64,000 nt of DNA from the NCBI RefSeq assembly GCF_036170895.1, contig NZ_CP108036.1, positions 6,228,501-6,292,500 on the forward strand. Direction: 5' to 3'. Source of the stretch: Streptomyces erythrochromogenes. GTDB lineage: Bacteria > Actinomycetota > Actinomycetes > Streptomycetales > Streptomycetaceae. Below, one piece after another: positions 21,634 to 29,780 of this stretch. The notes under the pieces were generated by a model that made no database searches, was not told the DNA's origin, and saw nothing but the letters and a program-made list of their open reading frames with translations. The translations under genes and the position numbers were made by a program. The first letter of the stretch is position 1, and each line of letters opens with the position of its first letter.

Positions 21634-24600
21634 TCAGGTGTCGTACGCCGTGAGCCGCTCCGGCGGGAATCGTTCCGTGCCGGTGAGCCGGGTGCCACCC
21701 GACGCGACGACCCGCAGGCCCGACAGGTCGGCCAGCGGCCCGATGTCGATGACGGGGAGGCAGTCGGTCAGGTTCACCTGTACCAGGTCGGGCAGTTCAC
21801 GCAGCGGTTCGAGCGAGCCGACCAGCTCGCAGGAACCCAGGTAGAGCTCCTTCAGGCCCTGGTGCTTCACCAGGCTGCGCGGGTCCAGCTCCGGCTGGGC
21901 CAGGAGCTGCAGGACGGTCAGCGGCGGCGGAACCGGCAGGACCGCCAGACTGCGCGCCTGCTGGGTGCCGGAGACGGTCAGCCAGGAGAGGTCCGGCCAC
22001 CGTTCCAGCCCGTCCAGGCTCACCTCCGCCGCCCGCTGGTAGAGCCCGAAGCCGGTCAGGGCACCGGCCACCGGCAGGTCGGCCACCGAACGAGTGCCGA
22101 GGCGCAGGTCCAGTCCCAGGTGCCGCAGCCCGCCCAGATCGGCCAGCGGCCGCAGGTCCGCCTCGTCGAGCCGGTACAGGTACAAGGTCTCCAGTGAGAG
22201 GTCGCCCAACCCGTCGAGGCGTACGTCGCGGCACTGGTCCAAGCCGACCAGTCGCAGATCGGCCAGCGCGGACAGGGCCCCGAGGTCGGCGAGCCGGTGG
22301 TTGAGGCTGAAGAAGACCCGTTCCAGGTCCCGCAGGCTCATCAGCTCCGGGGGGACGCCGTAGTCGCCCTCCAGCCGGATGCGCCGGTGAGGGAGCCTGT
22401 GGAGCTGTGCGAGCTGCTCCCGAGTGTGGACGGGGAGGAAGGCGTCCCCCAGCGGGGCCCCGCCCAGTACCTCGTCCACGTAGAGGGCCGTGTCGAAGCG
22501 GCCCCACGAAGCAGCCAGTTCGTGGCAGACGGAGAACCGCGTGTCCGACCGTGCTGCGGCCAGCACGCGGAGGGCCCGGAGGCCGCCGATCAGTGCGGCC
22601 GTACGGACGGCCGCCGCCGCCTCGGCCACCGGCAGCCCCGCCGGGGCCGGCAGCAGCTCCAGGACCAGCTCGCCGGCCTTGGCCAGTTCGGCGGCCTGAT
22701 CCATGGTCCGCGGCGGCAGCAGTTCCGCCGTGCGGGACTGGATGTCGGAGCGGATCGCCGGGTCGAGTTCCGGGGCGTGTTCCAGGCTCGCAGCGGCGAG
22801 GAGGACCAGGCGGTTGCGGGCGCTCTTGACCTTGTCCGCGCGCTTCAGCAGGCCCCGCAGGATGCGGGTGCGTTCATCCGGGCGTGCGTGGCCCACTGCC
22901 ATGCGGACCACGTCGTCCCAGGTGTCGTCGTGGGCGTTCCTCACCAGCACGCCGAAGTCCCGCGATTCCACCGCGGCCTTAGCGCCCAGGTAGTCCTGGA
23001 AGGTGCGGTGGACGAAGACGACAGAGCCCGGCACCGGCTCCAGGAGCAGCCCGCTGCGGATCAGCAGGTGGGTGAAGACCTGCTCCGCGCCGCCCTGCGC
23101 GGCAACCTGCGGCATCGAGTCCAGCCACTCGCCCACCATCTCGACGGCCTCGCCCCGGTCCGCCTCCACCTGGCCGTTCCTGATCAGCCAGTACGCGAAC
23201 CGCTGGAGCAGCAGGACCTGTTCGTCGCGGGTGAGGTAGACGCCCTCGACCCCGCTGATCTCCCGTTCCGTGTCCCGCCGGACCAGCAGCATGTCCAGGG
23301 CGGCGTCGTACAGCTCCTTGCGCGCCCGGGGCAGGTGCATCCGCCGGTCCCGGTTCAGCGCGCAGAGCAGTGCGCACATCAGGGGGTTGGTGGCGAGCCG
23401 CGCCAGGTCGCGGCGGGCCGACACCGCCTCCAGTAGCGAGGCCTCGTACGCGTCCAGGTCCTCGCCGGGGCATTCGGCGCGCGCCGCCCGGTGCCAGTGC
23501 GAGACGAACGCGCGGATGTCGTCCAACTCCATCGGCAGCAGCGAGTGCGGCGTGAAGCCCTGCCCCGCCAGCCAGTCCTCCGGCACGGCCGACGGCCGGG
23601 TCGTCACCACGTACCGCGCCTTCGGGAACGCGGCGATCAGCGACCGCAGCCAGACTTCCGTGCGGGTGCGCAGCCGCTGCGGGACCTCGTCCACCCCGTC
23701 CACCAGCACCAGCGCCCGGCCGTTCAGCATCAGGTCCTCGGCCCAGCCGGCGGGAGCCGACAGGGGTACGCCCGAGGCGCGCAGGAACTCCTCCGGCAGC
23801 GGCAGGCTCTCTGCGGACGTGAAGGCCCGCAGCCGCAGGACGAACGGCACGCACGTGCCCCACGGCCCCTCCGCCTGCCGGGCCGCGTTCAGCGCCAGCC
23901 ACTGCATCAGCGTGCTCTTGCCTGAGCCGGCCGGGCCGCGCAGCAGCACCCGGTCCGCCGAGCCCAGGGCGTGCTCCGCCCTGACCGGGCTCTGGTGCAT
24001 GCCCGGCTCGCCCGGCATCAGCTGCTGCTCGCCGCTCACCGTGAGGCTGATGTAGGCGAGGTCCAGCGGCCACTCCTCCCGCGCCCGGCCGGTGGTCAGC
24101 CCGAACAGCTGCAGGCGGCCGTGGGCCTGCGCCACGTACTGCGCGTACTTCTGCTCGAAGCGGTGGGCCTCCGACGCAGCCGTCGCGGCGAGCCGCGCCG
24201 CCATCCGGTCCACGTGCCGCTCCAGTCGGCCCGTCCGCCGGACCAGTTCCACGTCCGTCCGGGCGCCGAAGCCCGGCAGGGTCGTCAGGTACTCCACGGT
24301 GTGCTCGCAGCACAGCCGGACCAGCCGCCCGTACAGGGCCTCGGCCGCCTCGCCCAGGCCGGGCGGGGCCGGCGGCAGTGTCGCCGCCAGGGTCGCCGGG
24401 TCCAGGTCCGCCGCGAAAAGGGCCTCCGCGTCCAGCGGGCCCAGCGCGGCGAAGGCGTCGCCGGCCGCGGCCACCGCCGCCAGGCGCTCGTGTTCCGGGA
24501 GGCGGGCGGTGGCCTCGTCCATGCGGGCCGCGAGGGTCTCCGTCAGCCGGCGGATCTCCGGCTCGCCCAGCTCCGCGGTCGTTCGGCGCCACCTCGGCAC

Positions 24601-24717
24601 CGGGCGGGCCGGGTCCGCCGTCAGGCCCGCGCCGGGGGCCCGGGACAGAGCGGACCTGATCAGGGCGCTCGCCGCCGTCCCCGCCACCCGTAAGAGAACC
24701 GTCTCGAATCCCGTCAT
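21634..24717 (-). CDS. NACHT-domain NTPase with C-terminal leucine-rich region (bacterial NLR-like)
   Basis: About 1027 residues. The N-terminal 200 are helical (likely an NNH-type helical domain; HVDRMAARLAATAASEAHRFEQKYAQYVAQAHG). The NACHT core has Walker A GPAGSGKST (261-269), Walker B ALVLVDGVDEV (335-345), and VVTTRPSAV sensor-1. It continues through CALNRDRRMHLPRARKELYDAALDML and VFVHRTFQDYLGAKA, typical of STAND NTPases. The last 250 residues hold irregular leucine-rich repeats (LSLETLYLYRLDEADLRPLADLGGLRHLGLDL). Some bacterial NACHT proteins act in antiphage defence by this layout; here that is inference. The ATG has GGGAGG upstream; the frame is open to 25545 over the next gene. Confidence 0.9.
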   Translation of the reverse strand: MTGFETVLLRVAGTAASALIRSALSRAPGAGLTADPARPVPRWRRTTAELGEPEIRRLTETLAARMDEATARLPEHERLAAVAAAGDAFAALGPLDAEALFAADLDPATLAATLPPAPPGLGEAAEALYGRLVRLCCEHTVEYLTTLPGFGARTDVELVRRTGRLERHVDRMAARLAATAASEAHRFEQKYAQYVAQAHGRLQLFGLTTGRAREEWPLDLAYISLTVSGEQQLMPGEPGMHQSPVRAEHALGSADRVLLRGPAGSGKSTLMQWLALNAARQAEGPWGTCVPFVLRLRAFTSAESLPLPEEFLRASGVPLSAPAGWAEDLMLNGRALVLVDGVDEVPQRLRTRTEVWLRSLIAAFPKARYVVTTRPSAVPEDWLAGQGFTPHSLLPMELDDIRAFVSHWHRAARAECPGEDLDAYEASLLEAVSARRDLARLATNPLMCALLCALNRDRRMHLPRARKELYDAALDMLLVRRDTEREISGVEGVYLTRDEQVLLLQRFAYWLIRNGQVEADRGEAVEMVGEWLDSMPQVAAQGGAEQVFTHLLIRSGLLLEPVPGSVVFVHRTFQDYLGAKAAVESRDFGVLVRNAHDDTWDDVVRMAVGHARPDERTRILRGLLKRADKVKSARNRLVLLAAASLEHAPELDPAIRSDIQSRTAELLPPRTMDQAAELAKAGELVLELLPAPAGLPVAEAAAAVRTAALIGGLRALRVLAAARSDTRFSVCHELAASWGRFDTALYVDEVLGGAPLGDAFLPVHTREQLAQLHRLPHRRIRLEGDYGVPPELMSLRDLERVFFSLNHRLADLGALSALADLRLVGLDQCRDVRLDGLGDLSLETLYLYRLDEADLRPLADLGGLRHLGLDLRLGTRSVADLPVAGALTGFGLYQRAAEVSLDGLERWPDLSWLTVSGTQQARSLAVLPVPPPLTVLQLLAQPELDPRSLVKHQGLKELYLGSCELVGSLEPLRELPDLVQVNLTDCLPVIDIGPLADLSGLRVVASGGTRLTGTERFPPERLTAYDT

Positions 24718-24754
24718 TCCCCACCCTCCCCGAACCGACGGTAACCTGGACGGA

Positions 24755-24766
24755 TACCGATCGGTA
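24755..24766. promoter_or_regulatory. Perfect 12-bp palindrome between divergent genes
   Basis: TACCGATCGGTA lies between the NACHT start (24717) and the hydroxylase start (24811), with related half-sites nearby (CCGACGGTAACC at 24735-24746). It looks like a TetR-type operator. No regulator is adjacent. Confidence 0.45.
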
Positions 24767-24810
24767 ACAACCTCTAGCGGCACCCCCGGAGGCGCCTCTA
24801 TGGTGCGGAC

Positions 24811-25761
24811 ATGCCGAACCTGCCCGATGTCGTGCTGTGGTCCATACCCGCCTTCGTGCTGCTCACCGTCATCGAGCTGGTGAGCTACCGCCTCCATCCC
24901 GACGAGGACGCGGACGGCTACGAGACGAAGGACGCCGTCACCAGCATCAGCATGGGGCTCGGCAGCATCGGTTTCGACCTGCTCTGGAAGATCCCGGTGG
25001 TCGCGGTCTTCACCGCCGTCTACGAACTCACCCCGCTGCGGGTGCCGTTGCTGTGGTGGACCATCCCGCTGATGCTGCTCGCCCAGGACTTCCTCTACTA
25101 CTGGCAGCACCGCGGCCACCACGTGATCCGCATCCTGTGGGCCTGCCACGTGGTCCACCACAGCAGCCGCAAGTTCAACCTCACCACCGCCCTGCGCCAG
25201 CCCTGGACCAGCGCCACCACCTACTGGTTCTACCTGCCGATGGTGGCCGTCGGCGTGCACCCGGCCGTGATCCCGTTCTGCTACGGCATCAACCTGCTCT
25301 ACCAGTTCTGGGTCCACACCGAGCGCATCGGGAAGCTGCCCCGGGCCTACGAGTACGTCTTCAACACCCCGTCCCACCACCGCGTCCACCACGCGTCCCA
25401 GGGCGGCTACCTCGACCGCAACTACGGCGGCATCCTGATCATCTGGGACCGGATGTTCGGCTCCTGGGTGGGCGAGACGGACAGGCCCGTCTACGGGCTC
25501 ACCAAGAACATCAACACCTACAACCCGCTGCGCGTCGCCACCCACGAGTACGCCGCCATCGCCCGGGACGTGCGCGCCGCCCGGAGCTGGAGCGAGCGGG
25601 CCGGCCGGGTCTTCCGCGGCCCCGGCTGGCAGCCCGCGACCCCGGCCGCCCGGGCCGCCGCGCCTGCGACGCAGGCCGCCGCGCCCGCGACCCCGCCCGC
25701 CCGGGCCGCCGCGCCCGCCCCCGTCGCCGACCCGGCCGCCGTACAGGAGACCACCGCGTGA
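24811..25761 (+). CDS. Sterol desaturase/alkylglycerol-monooxygenase-like membrane hydroxylase
   Basis: 316 residues, integral membrane di-iron enzyme of the fatty-acid hydroxylase superfamily. The histidine boxes are complete: YWQHRGHH, HVVHHSS and SHHRVHHAS. Four to five hydrophobic helices surround them (VVLWSIPAFVLLTVIELVSY, LLWKIPVVAVFTAVY, VPLLWWTIPLMLLAQDFLYYW, SATTYWFYLPMVAVGVHPAV). The last 50 residues are a low-complexity Ala/Pro tail. The stop overlaps the GTG of a YhhN lysoplasmalogenase gene, which favours an ether-lipid substrate (as in alkylglycerol monooxygenase) over a sterol. That is inference. Confidence 0.85.
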   Translation: MPNLPDVVLWSIPAFVLLTVIELVSYRLHPDEDADGYETKDAVTSISMGLGSIGFDLLWKIPVVAVFTAVYELTPLRVPLLWWTIPLMLLAQDFLYYWQHRGHHVIRILWACHVVHHSSRKFNLTTALRQPWTSATTYWFYLPMVAVGVHPAVIPFCYGINLLYQFWVHTERIGKLPRAYEYVFNTPSHHRVHHASQGGYLDRNYGGILIIWDRMFGSWVGETDRPVYGLTKNINTYNPLRVATHEYAAIARDVRAARSWSERAGRVFRGPGWQPATPAARAAAPATQAAAPATPPARAAAPAPVADPAAVQETTA

Positions 25762-26444
25762 GCACCGCAGAGTCCACCGGCCGCCCCGGCCCCTCCTGGG
25801 CGGCCGACCGGGCGGTGCCCGGCCGGGAACGGATCGGCCGCGTCGCCCTCGCGTCCTTCGCCGTGGCCACCGCCGCCGACCTCGGGTCGCTGCTGGCCGA
25901 CTGGCACCTCGGGCACGTCATCGCCAAGCCGCTGCTGATGCCGCTGCTCGTCGTCTACGTGATCACGCGCGGCGCGCCCCGCCTGCTGGTCGCCGCCCTG
26001 CTGTTCGGCTGGGGCGGGGACCTGGCCCTGCTCTTCGACGCCGAGGCCGCCTTCCTCGTCGGCATGGGCTCCTTCGCCGTCGGGCACGTCTGCTACCTCG
26101 TCCTGTTCGGCAAGCGGCCCGCGAACGCGCTGCTCGGGGGCGGCTACGTCCTGGCCCTCCTCGGGACCGTCGCCCTGCTGTGGTCCGATCTGCCCGCGGA
26201 CCTGCGGATCCCCGTGGCCGGCTACAGCCTGCTGCTGACCGCCATGGCCTTCCGCTCCAGCGCCCTCGGCCTGCGGGCCGGCATCGGCGGTGCGCTGTTC
26301 CTGCTGTCCGACACCCTCATCGCCACCGGGGTCGCCGAATGGCCCCAGCTGCCCCGCCCCGACTTCTGGATCATGGCCACCTACCTGGCCGCCCAGTACC
26401 TGCTGGCCACCGGAGCGACCACCCGCGAAGCAGGCGTACCGTAG
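25758..26444 (+). CDS. YhhN family lysoplasmalogenase-like membrane protein
   Basis: About 228 residues with roughly eight hydrophobic helices. Characteristic conserved polar residues lie in KPLLMPLLVVYV, GWGGDLALLF, and GALFLLSDTLIATGV plus MATYLAAQYLLATG, as in the YhhN/TMEM86 family. TMEM86B hydrolyses the vinyl-ether bond of lysoplasmalogens. The GTG start overlaps the stop of the hydroxylase gene (GTGA), so the two are translationally coupled. The N-terminal 20 residues are soluble. Function in Streptomyces is untested; the pairing suggests ether-lipid turnover. Confidence 0.88.
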   Translation: MSTAESTGRPGPSWAADRAVPGRERIGRVALASFAVATAADLGSLLADWHLGHVIAKPLLMPLLVVYVITRGAPRLLVAALLFGWGGDLALLFDAEAAFLVGMGSFAVGHVCYLVLFGKRPANALLGGGYVLALLGTVALLWSDLPADLRIPVAGYSLLLTAMAFRSSALGLRAGIGGALFLLSDTLIATGVAEWPQLPRPDFWIMATYLAAQYLLATGATTREAGVP

Positions 26445-26452
26445 GACGGTCA

Positions 26453-26470
26453 TCAGTCGTACAAGACTGA
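26453..26470. promoter_or_regulatory. Inverted repeat upstream of the alcohol dehydrogenase gene
   Basis: TCAGTCGTACAAGACTGA consists of two perfect 6-bp arms with a 6-nt spacer, 29 nt before the ATG. It is a candidate operator or promoter element. Confidence 0.4.
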
Positions 26471-26499
26471 ACAACCCCGAGCCGGAGGACTGCACCACC

Positions 26500-27543
26500 A
26501 TGCGCGCCACCGTCATCCACGCCCCGCACGACATCCGCGTGGAGGAGGTGCCCGACGCTGCGATCCAGCGCCCCGAGGACGCCGTCGTCCGCGTCCTGCG
26601 TGCCTGCATCTGCGGCAGCGACCTGTGGGCCTACCGCGGCGAGGCCCAGCGCCAGCCGGGCCAGCGCATCGGCCACGAGTTCCTGGGCGTCGTCGAGGAG
26701 ACCGGCCCGGCCGTGTCCGGCGTGCGCGCCGGCGACCTGGTCGTCGCGCCCTTCATGTGGTCGGACGGCACTTGCGAGTACTGCAAGGAAGGCCTCTACA
26801 CCTCCTGCGACCACGGTGGCTTCTGGGGCTCGGTCGGCCACGACGGCGGCCAGGGCGAGGCCGTGCGCGTCCCGCACGCCGACGGAACGCTGGTGAAGCT
26901 GCCCGCCGAGGCCGTCTCCGACGACCACCTGCTCACCGGCCTGCTCGCCCTCTCCGACGTCATGGGCACCGGCCACCACGCCGCGCTGGGCGCGGGCGTG
27001 CGCCCGGGCTCCACGGTCGCCGTCGTCGGCGACGGCGCGGTCGGCCTGTGCGGCGTCCTCGCCGCCAAGCGCCTCGGCGCCGAGCGGATCATCGCACTGG
27101 GCCGCCACACGGTCCGCACCGACATAGCCAGGCTCTTCGGGGCCACCGACGTCGTCGCCGAGCGCGGCGAGGCCGCGGAGGCGGCGGTGCGCGAGCTCAC
27201 CGGCGGCCGCGGCGCGCACTGCGTCATCGAAGCGGTCGGCACCGAGCAGTCCATGCGCACCGCGGTGAACATCACCCGCGACGGCGGGGCCGTCGGCTAC
27301 GTCGGCGTCCCGCACGGCAGCGGCACCGGCCTCGACCTCGGCGTCATGTTCGACCGCAACCTCACCCTGCGCGGCGGTGTGGCCCCGGTCCGCGCCTACA
27401 TCCCGGAGCTCCTGGAGGACGTGCTCAGCGGAGCGATCGACCCGGCGCCCGTCTTCGACCGCGCCGTGTCCCTGGACGAGGTCCCGGACGGCTACCGCGC
27501 GATGGACGACCGCAGCGCGCTCAAGGTGCTGATCAAGCCCTGA
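26500..27543 (+). CDS. Zinc-dependent alcohol dehydrogenase (MDR family)
   Basis: About 347 residues. Catalytic-zinc ligands appear in ACICGSDLWAYRG and IGHEFLGVVEETG (GHE motif). The structural-zinc lobe appears only in part: GTCEYCKEGLYTSCDHGG carries three Cys rather than the usual four. The cofactor fold is VAVVGDGAVGLCGVLAAKRLGAERIIALGRH; the Gly-Arg-His after it suggests NADP use. It oxidises an alcohol or reduces an aldehyde/ketone, substrate unknown. The ATG at 26500 has GGAGG about 11 nt upstream; the frame is open further back into the lysoplasmalogenase gene. Monocistronic, ending at a 16-bp-stem terminator. Confidence 0.9.
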   Translation: MRATVIHAPHDIRVEEVPDAAIQRPEDAVVRVLRACICGSDLWAYRGEAQRQPGQRIGHEFLGVVEETGPAVSGVRAGDLVVAPFMWSDGTCEYCKEGLYTSCDHGGFWGSVGHDGGQGEAVRVPHADGTLVKLPAEAVSDDHLLTGLLALSDVMGTGHHAALGAGVRPGSTVAVVGDGAVGLCGVLAAKRLGAERIIALGRHTVRTDIARLFGATDVVAERGEAAEAAVRELTGGRGAHCVIEAVGTEQSMRTAVNITRDGGAVGYVGVPHGSGTGLDLGVMFDRNLTLRGGVAPVRAYIPELLEDVLSGAIDPAPVFDRAVSLDEVPDGYRAMDDRSALKVLIKP

Positions 27544-27565
27544 CCCGCCGGCGGGCGCAAGCGAG

Positions 27566-27601
27566 GACGGGCCGGGCGGGGTGATCCCCGCCCGGCCCGT
27601 C
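27566..27601. terminator. Strong bidirectional terminator
   Basis: A perfect 16-bp GC stem (GACGGGCCGGGCGGGG and its complement) closes a TGAT loop between convergent genes. Confidence 0.9.
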
Positions 27602-27617
27602 CGTCTGCCGCGTCGGA

Positions 27618-29159
27618 CTACTTCACGGCCTTGAGGGCGTCCACGACGCCGTGGCCGTAGTAGCCGGTCTGGCCCCACTTGGCCTGGCAGGTGGTGGCGT
27701 TGATCAGCGCGCCCGTGGCGTCGTAGATCTGCGCCGGGCAGGCCGCCTTGGTGGACTGCGCCTTCAGCATCGCCTGGAGTTGCGAGGGCGTGGCCGACGG
27801 GTGGGCGCTCTTGAGCAGCGCCGCGACGCCCGCGACGTGCGGGGCGGCCATCGAGGTGCCCTGCTTGTAGCCGTAGCCGCCCGGGACGGTCGACAGCACG
27901 CGCCCGTTGGCGTCCGGGGTGGCCGGGACCTGCCACTTGTCGCCGCCGGGGGCCGCGACGTCCACGACCCCGAGGCCGTAGCTGGAGTAGTACGAGCGCA
28001 GGCCCTTGTCGCCGGTCGCGGAGACGGTGACCACGCCCGGCAGTTGCGTGGGCAGGTCCAGGCAGACCTTCGGGTCGATGGTGCGGGTGACCGGGGTGGT
28101 GTCGTTCGGGCTGGTCGTGTCCTCCAGGGAGGCCGCGGCCAGGTCCTGGTTGGAGTTGCCGGCCGAGGCCACGTGCAGCGTGCCCTTGCGCTCGGCGTAC
28201 TTGGTCGCCCGCCCGATGGCCTCCACCAGCGCCTTCTGGTCGTCGTCCGACTTGCAGTTGAAGAGCCACGGGTCGACGTAGTAGCTGTTGTTGGTCACCT
28301 CGATCCCCTTCTCGGCGGCGAACATGAAGCCGCAGACGACCGCCTCGGTGTAGAAGAGGCTGGTCCCGGGCTCGCTCACCTTGATCGCGGCGATCTTCAC
28401 GCCGGGCGCCACACCGCTGATGCCGACGCCGTTGCGCGGGGCGCCGATGGTGCCTGCCACGTGCGTGCCGTGGTCGCTGCCGTCCGCGTACGGGCGCCAG
28501 GCGCCCTCGGTGGTGTCCGCGACGCCGCCGACGCAGTTGGCCGACTGGCCCTTGGAGAAGTTCGGGGCGAGATCGGGGTGGGTGTCGTCCACACCCGTGT
28601 CGATGATGCCCACGGTGACGTTCCGGCTGCCATCGTTGATCTTGTGAGCCTCGTCGGCCTTGATCGTCCGCAGGTCCCACTGGTTGGGCTCCAGCGGCTC
28701 CTGACCCTCCTGCGCCTGCGCCGCCGCCTTGGCGGCGTCCGCCTCGCTCAGCCGCTGGGTCGCGCCCTCCTCGGTGGTCTGCACGGCCGACATCGGGGCC
28801 GTCCGGGTGGCGCCGACCGACACGAACAGCCCGCGCTGGGCGCGCAGCTGCTTGGCGAAGTCGGGGTTCTGGGAGTGTGCGACGACGACGCCGATCTGCT
28901 CATAGGCCGTCACCACGGTTCCGCCGGCCCGCTCGACGGCCTTCTTCGCCGCCTTCACCGTGGCGTAGGCGTTCAGGTTCGCCACGTACGACAGCTTGGG
29001 GCCGGTGGTCGCGGCCTTCGAAGCCGTCGCCGCGTCCGCTGAGCCGGCCAGCGGGGCGGCGGAGGCCGACACCGAGGGCAGCAGGGCGAGCGAGGCGGTG
29101 AGCGCCAGGCCGACCGGTATGGCGAGGGCGCGCCGGCGGGCGGATCCCAGATGAGCCAT
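27618..29159 (-). CDS. Secreted subtilisin-like (S8) serine protease
   Basis: 513 residues with a Sec-type signal (RRRALAIPVGLALTASLALLPSVSASA), an inhibitor-like propeptide to about residue 150, and the S8 catalytic domain. Catalytic Asp187 lies in GIIDTGVDDTHPD, His230 in DHGTHVAGT, Ser436 in GTSMAAPHVAG, and the oxyanion Asn in ASAGNSNQD. Two or more Cys pairs in the domain fit an extracellular enzyme. The ATG has GGAG at the expected spacing. Upstream by 20 nt lies a hairpin with a T-tract on the coding strand, so expression may involve attenuation. Confidence 0.93.
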   Translation of the reverse strand: MAHLGSARRRALAIPVGLALTASLALLPSVSASAAPLAGSADAATASKAATTGPKLSYVANLNAYATVKAAKKAVERAGGTVVTAYEQIGVVVAHSQNPDFAKQLRAQRGLFVSVGATRTAPMSAVQTTEEGATQRLSEADAAKAAAQAQEGQEPLEPNQWDLRTIKADEAHKINDGSRNVTVGIIDTGVDDTHPDLAPNFSKGQSANCVGGVADTTEGAWRPYADGSDHGTHVAGTIGAPRNGVGISGVAPGVKIAAIKVSEPGTSLFYTEAVVCGFMFAAEKGIEVTNNSYYVDPWLFNCKSDDDQKALVEAIGRATKYAERKGTLHVASAGNSNQDLAAASLEDTTSPNDTTPVTRTIDPKVCLDLPTQLPGVVTVSATGDKGLRSYYSSYGLGVVDVAAPGGDKWQVPATPDANGRVLSTVPGGYGYKQGTSMAAPHVAGVAALLKSAHPSATPSQLQAMLKAQSTKAACPAQIYDATGALINATTCQAKWGQTGYYGHGVVDALKAVK

Positions 29160-29179
29160 GGGTTCTCCAGATCATCTTG

Positions 29180-29212
29180 AAAAAGCCGTCCGCACGCGGT
29201 CGCGTCGGACGG
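29180..29212 (-). terminator. Terminator-like hairpin with T-tract in the protease leader (possible attenuator)
   Basis: On the minus strand CCGTCCG/CGGACGG arms with an inner ACGCG/CGCGT stem are followed by CTTTTTC. The T-tract ends 20 nt before the protease ATG, leaving no room for a promoter downstream of it. The rest of 29213-29414 holds a TTGACA at 29325-29330 (plus strand) without a clear -10 partner. Confidence 0.55.
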
Positions 29213-29414
29213 GTCCATGACAAGTGAACCTAGTGCCGCCGTTCCCCTCTCCGCCATCAGTTCGAGAAATCAGTTTCCGAAGAATCCACGGGTGTTGAAC
29301 CGTCCCGGCACGCCGGCCGTGCCGTTGACAGAGGGGGCTCAGCGCCATCGGCCCCACACGGAGGTTGTTTTGTCCGTCGTCCCCACCGCACCTGCGTCAC
29401 AAGGAGATTCCCCC

Positions 29415-29780
29415 GTGACCACCGAAGCAGCGCCGCCTCCGGGCAGCACGGGAACGCCCCTGGCGGGCCCCACGGCCGATGAGTTCGTGAGCGTCCAGCA
29501 GAGTCCCGAGTTCGCCGAACTCCGCAGCTCCTACCGCTCCTTCGCCTTCCCGCTCACCGTGGCCTTCATCGCCTGGTACCTGCTCTACGTCCTGCTGTCC
29601 AACTACGCGGGCGGCTTCATGGGGACCAAGGTCTTCGGCAACATCAACGTCGCCCTGGTGCTCGGCCTCGCACAGTTCGCGACGACCTTCCTCATCGCCT
29701 GGCTGTACGCGCGCCACGCCGCCGCCAAGCTCGACCCCCGGGCGGCGGCCATCAAGGCGCGGATGGAGGCCTCCGAATGA
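29415..29780 (+). CDS. DUF485 small membrane protein (partner of acetate symporter)
   Basis: About 121 residues with two transmembrane helices, YRSFAFPLTVAFIAWYLLYVLLSNYAGGFMG and NINVALVLGLAQFATTFLIAWLYARHA. DUF485 proteins (YjcH type) are encoded directly upstream of ActP-type symporters and are thought to assist them. The GTG has AAGGAG 8 nt upstream; the frame is open to 29217 without support. Its stop overlaps the ATG of actP (ATGA), so the two genes are translationally coupled. Confidence 0.9.
   Translation: MTTEAAPPPGSTGTPLAGPTADEFVSVQQSPEFAELRSSYRSFAFPLTVAFIAWYLLYVLLSNYAGGFMGTKVFGNINVALVLGLAQFATTFLIAWLYARHAAAKLDPRAAAIKARMEASE

Noticed and set aside
24718..25545. Upstream extension of the NACHT frame
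   Set aside because: It is antisense to the hydroxylase gene and low-complexity; a good ribosome-binding site and start exist at 24717.
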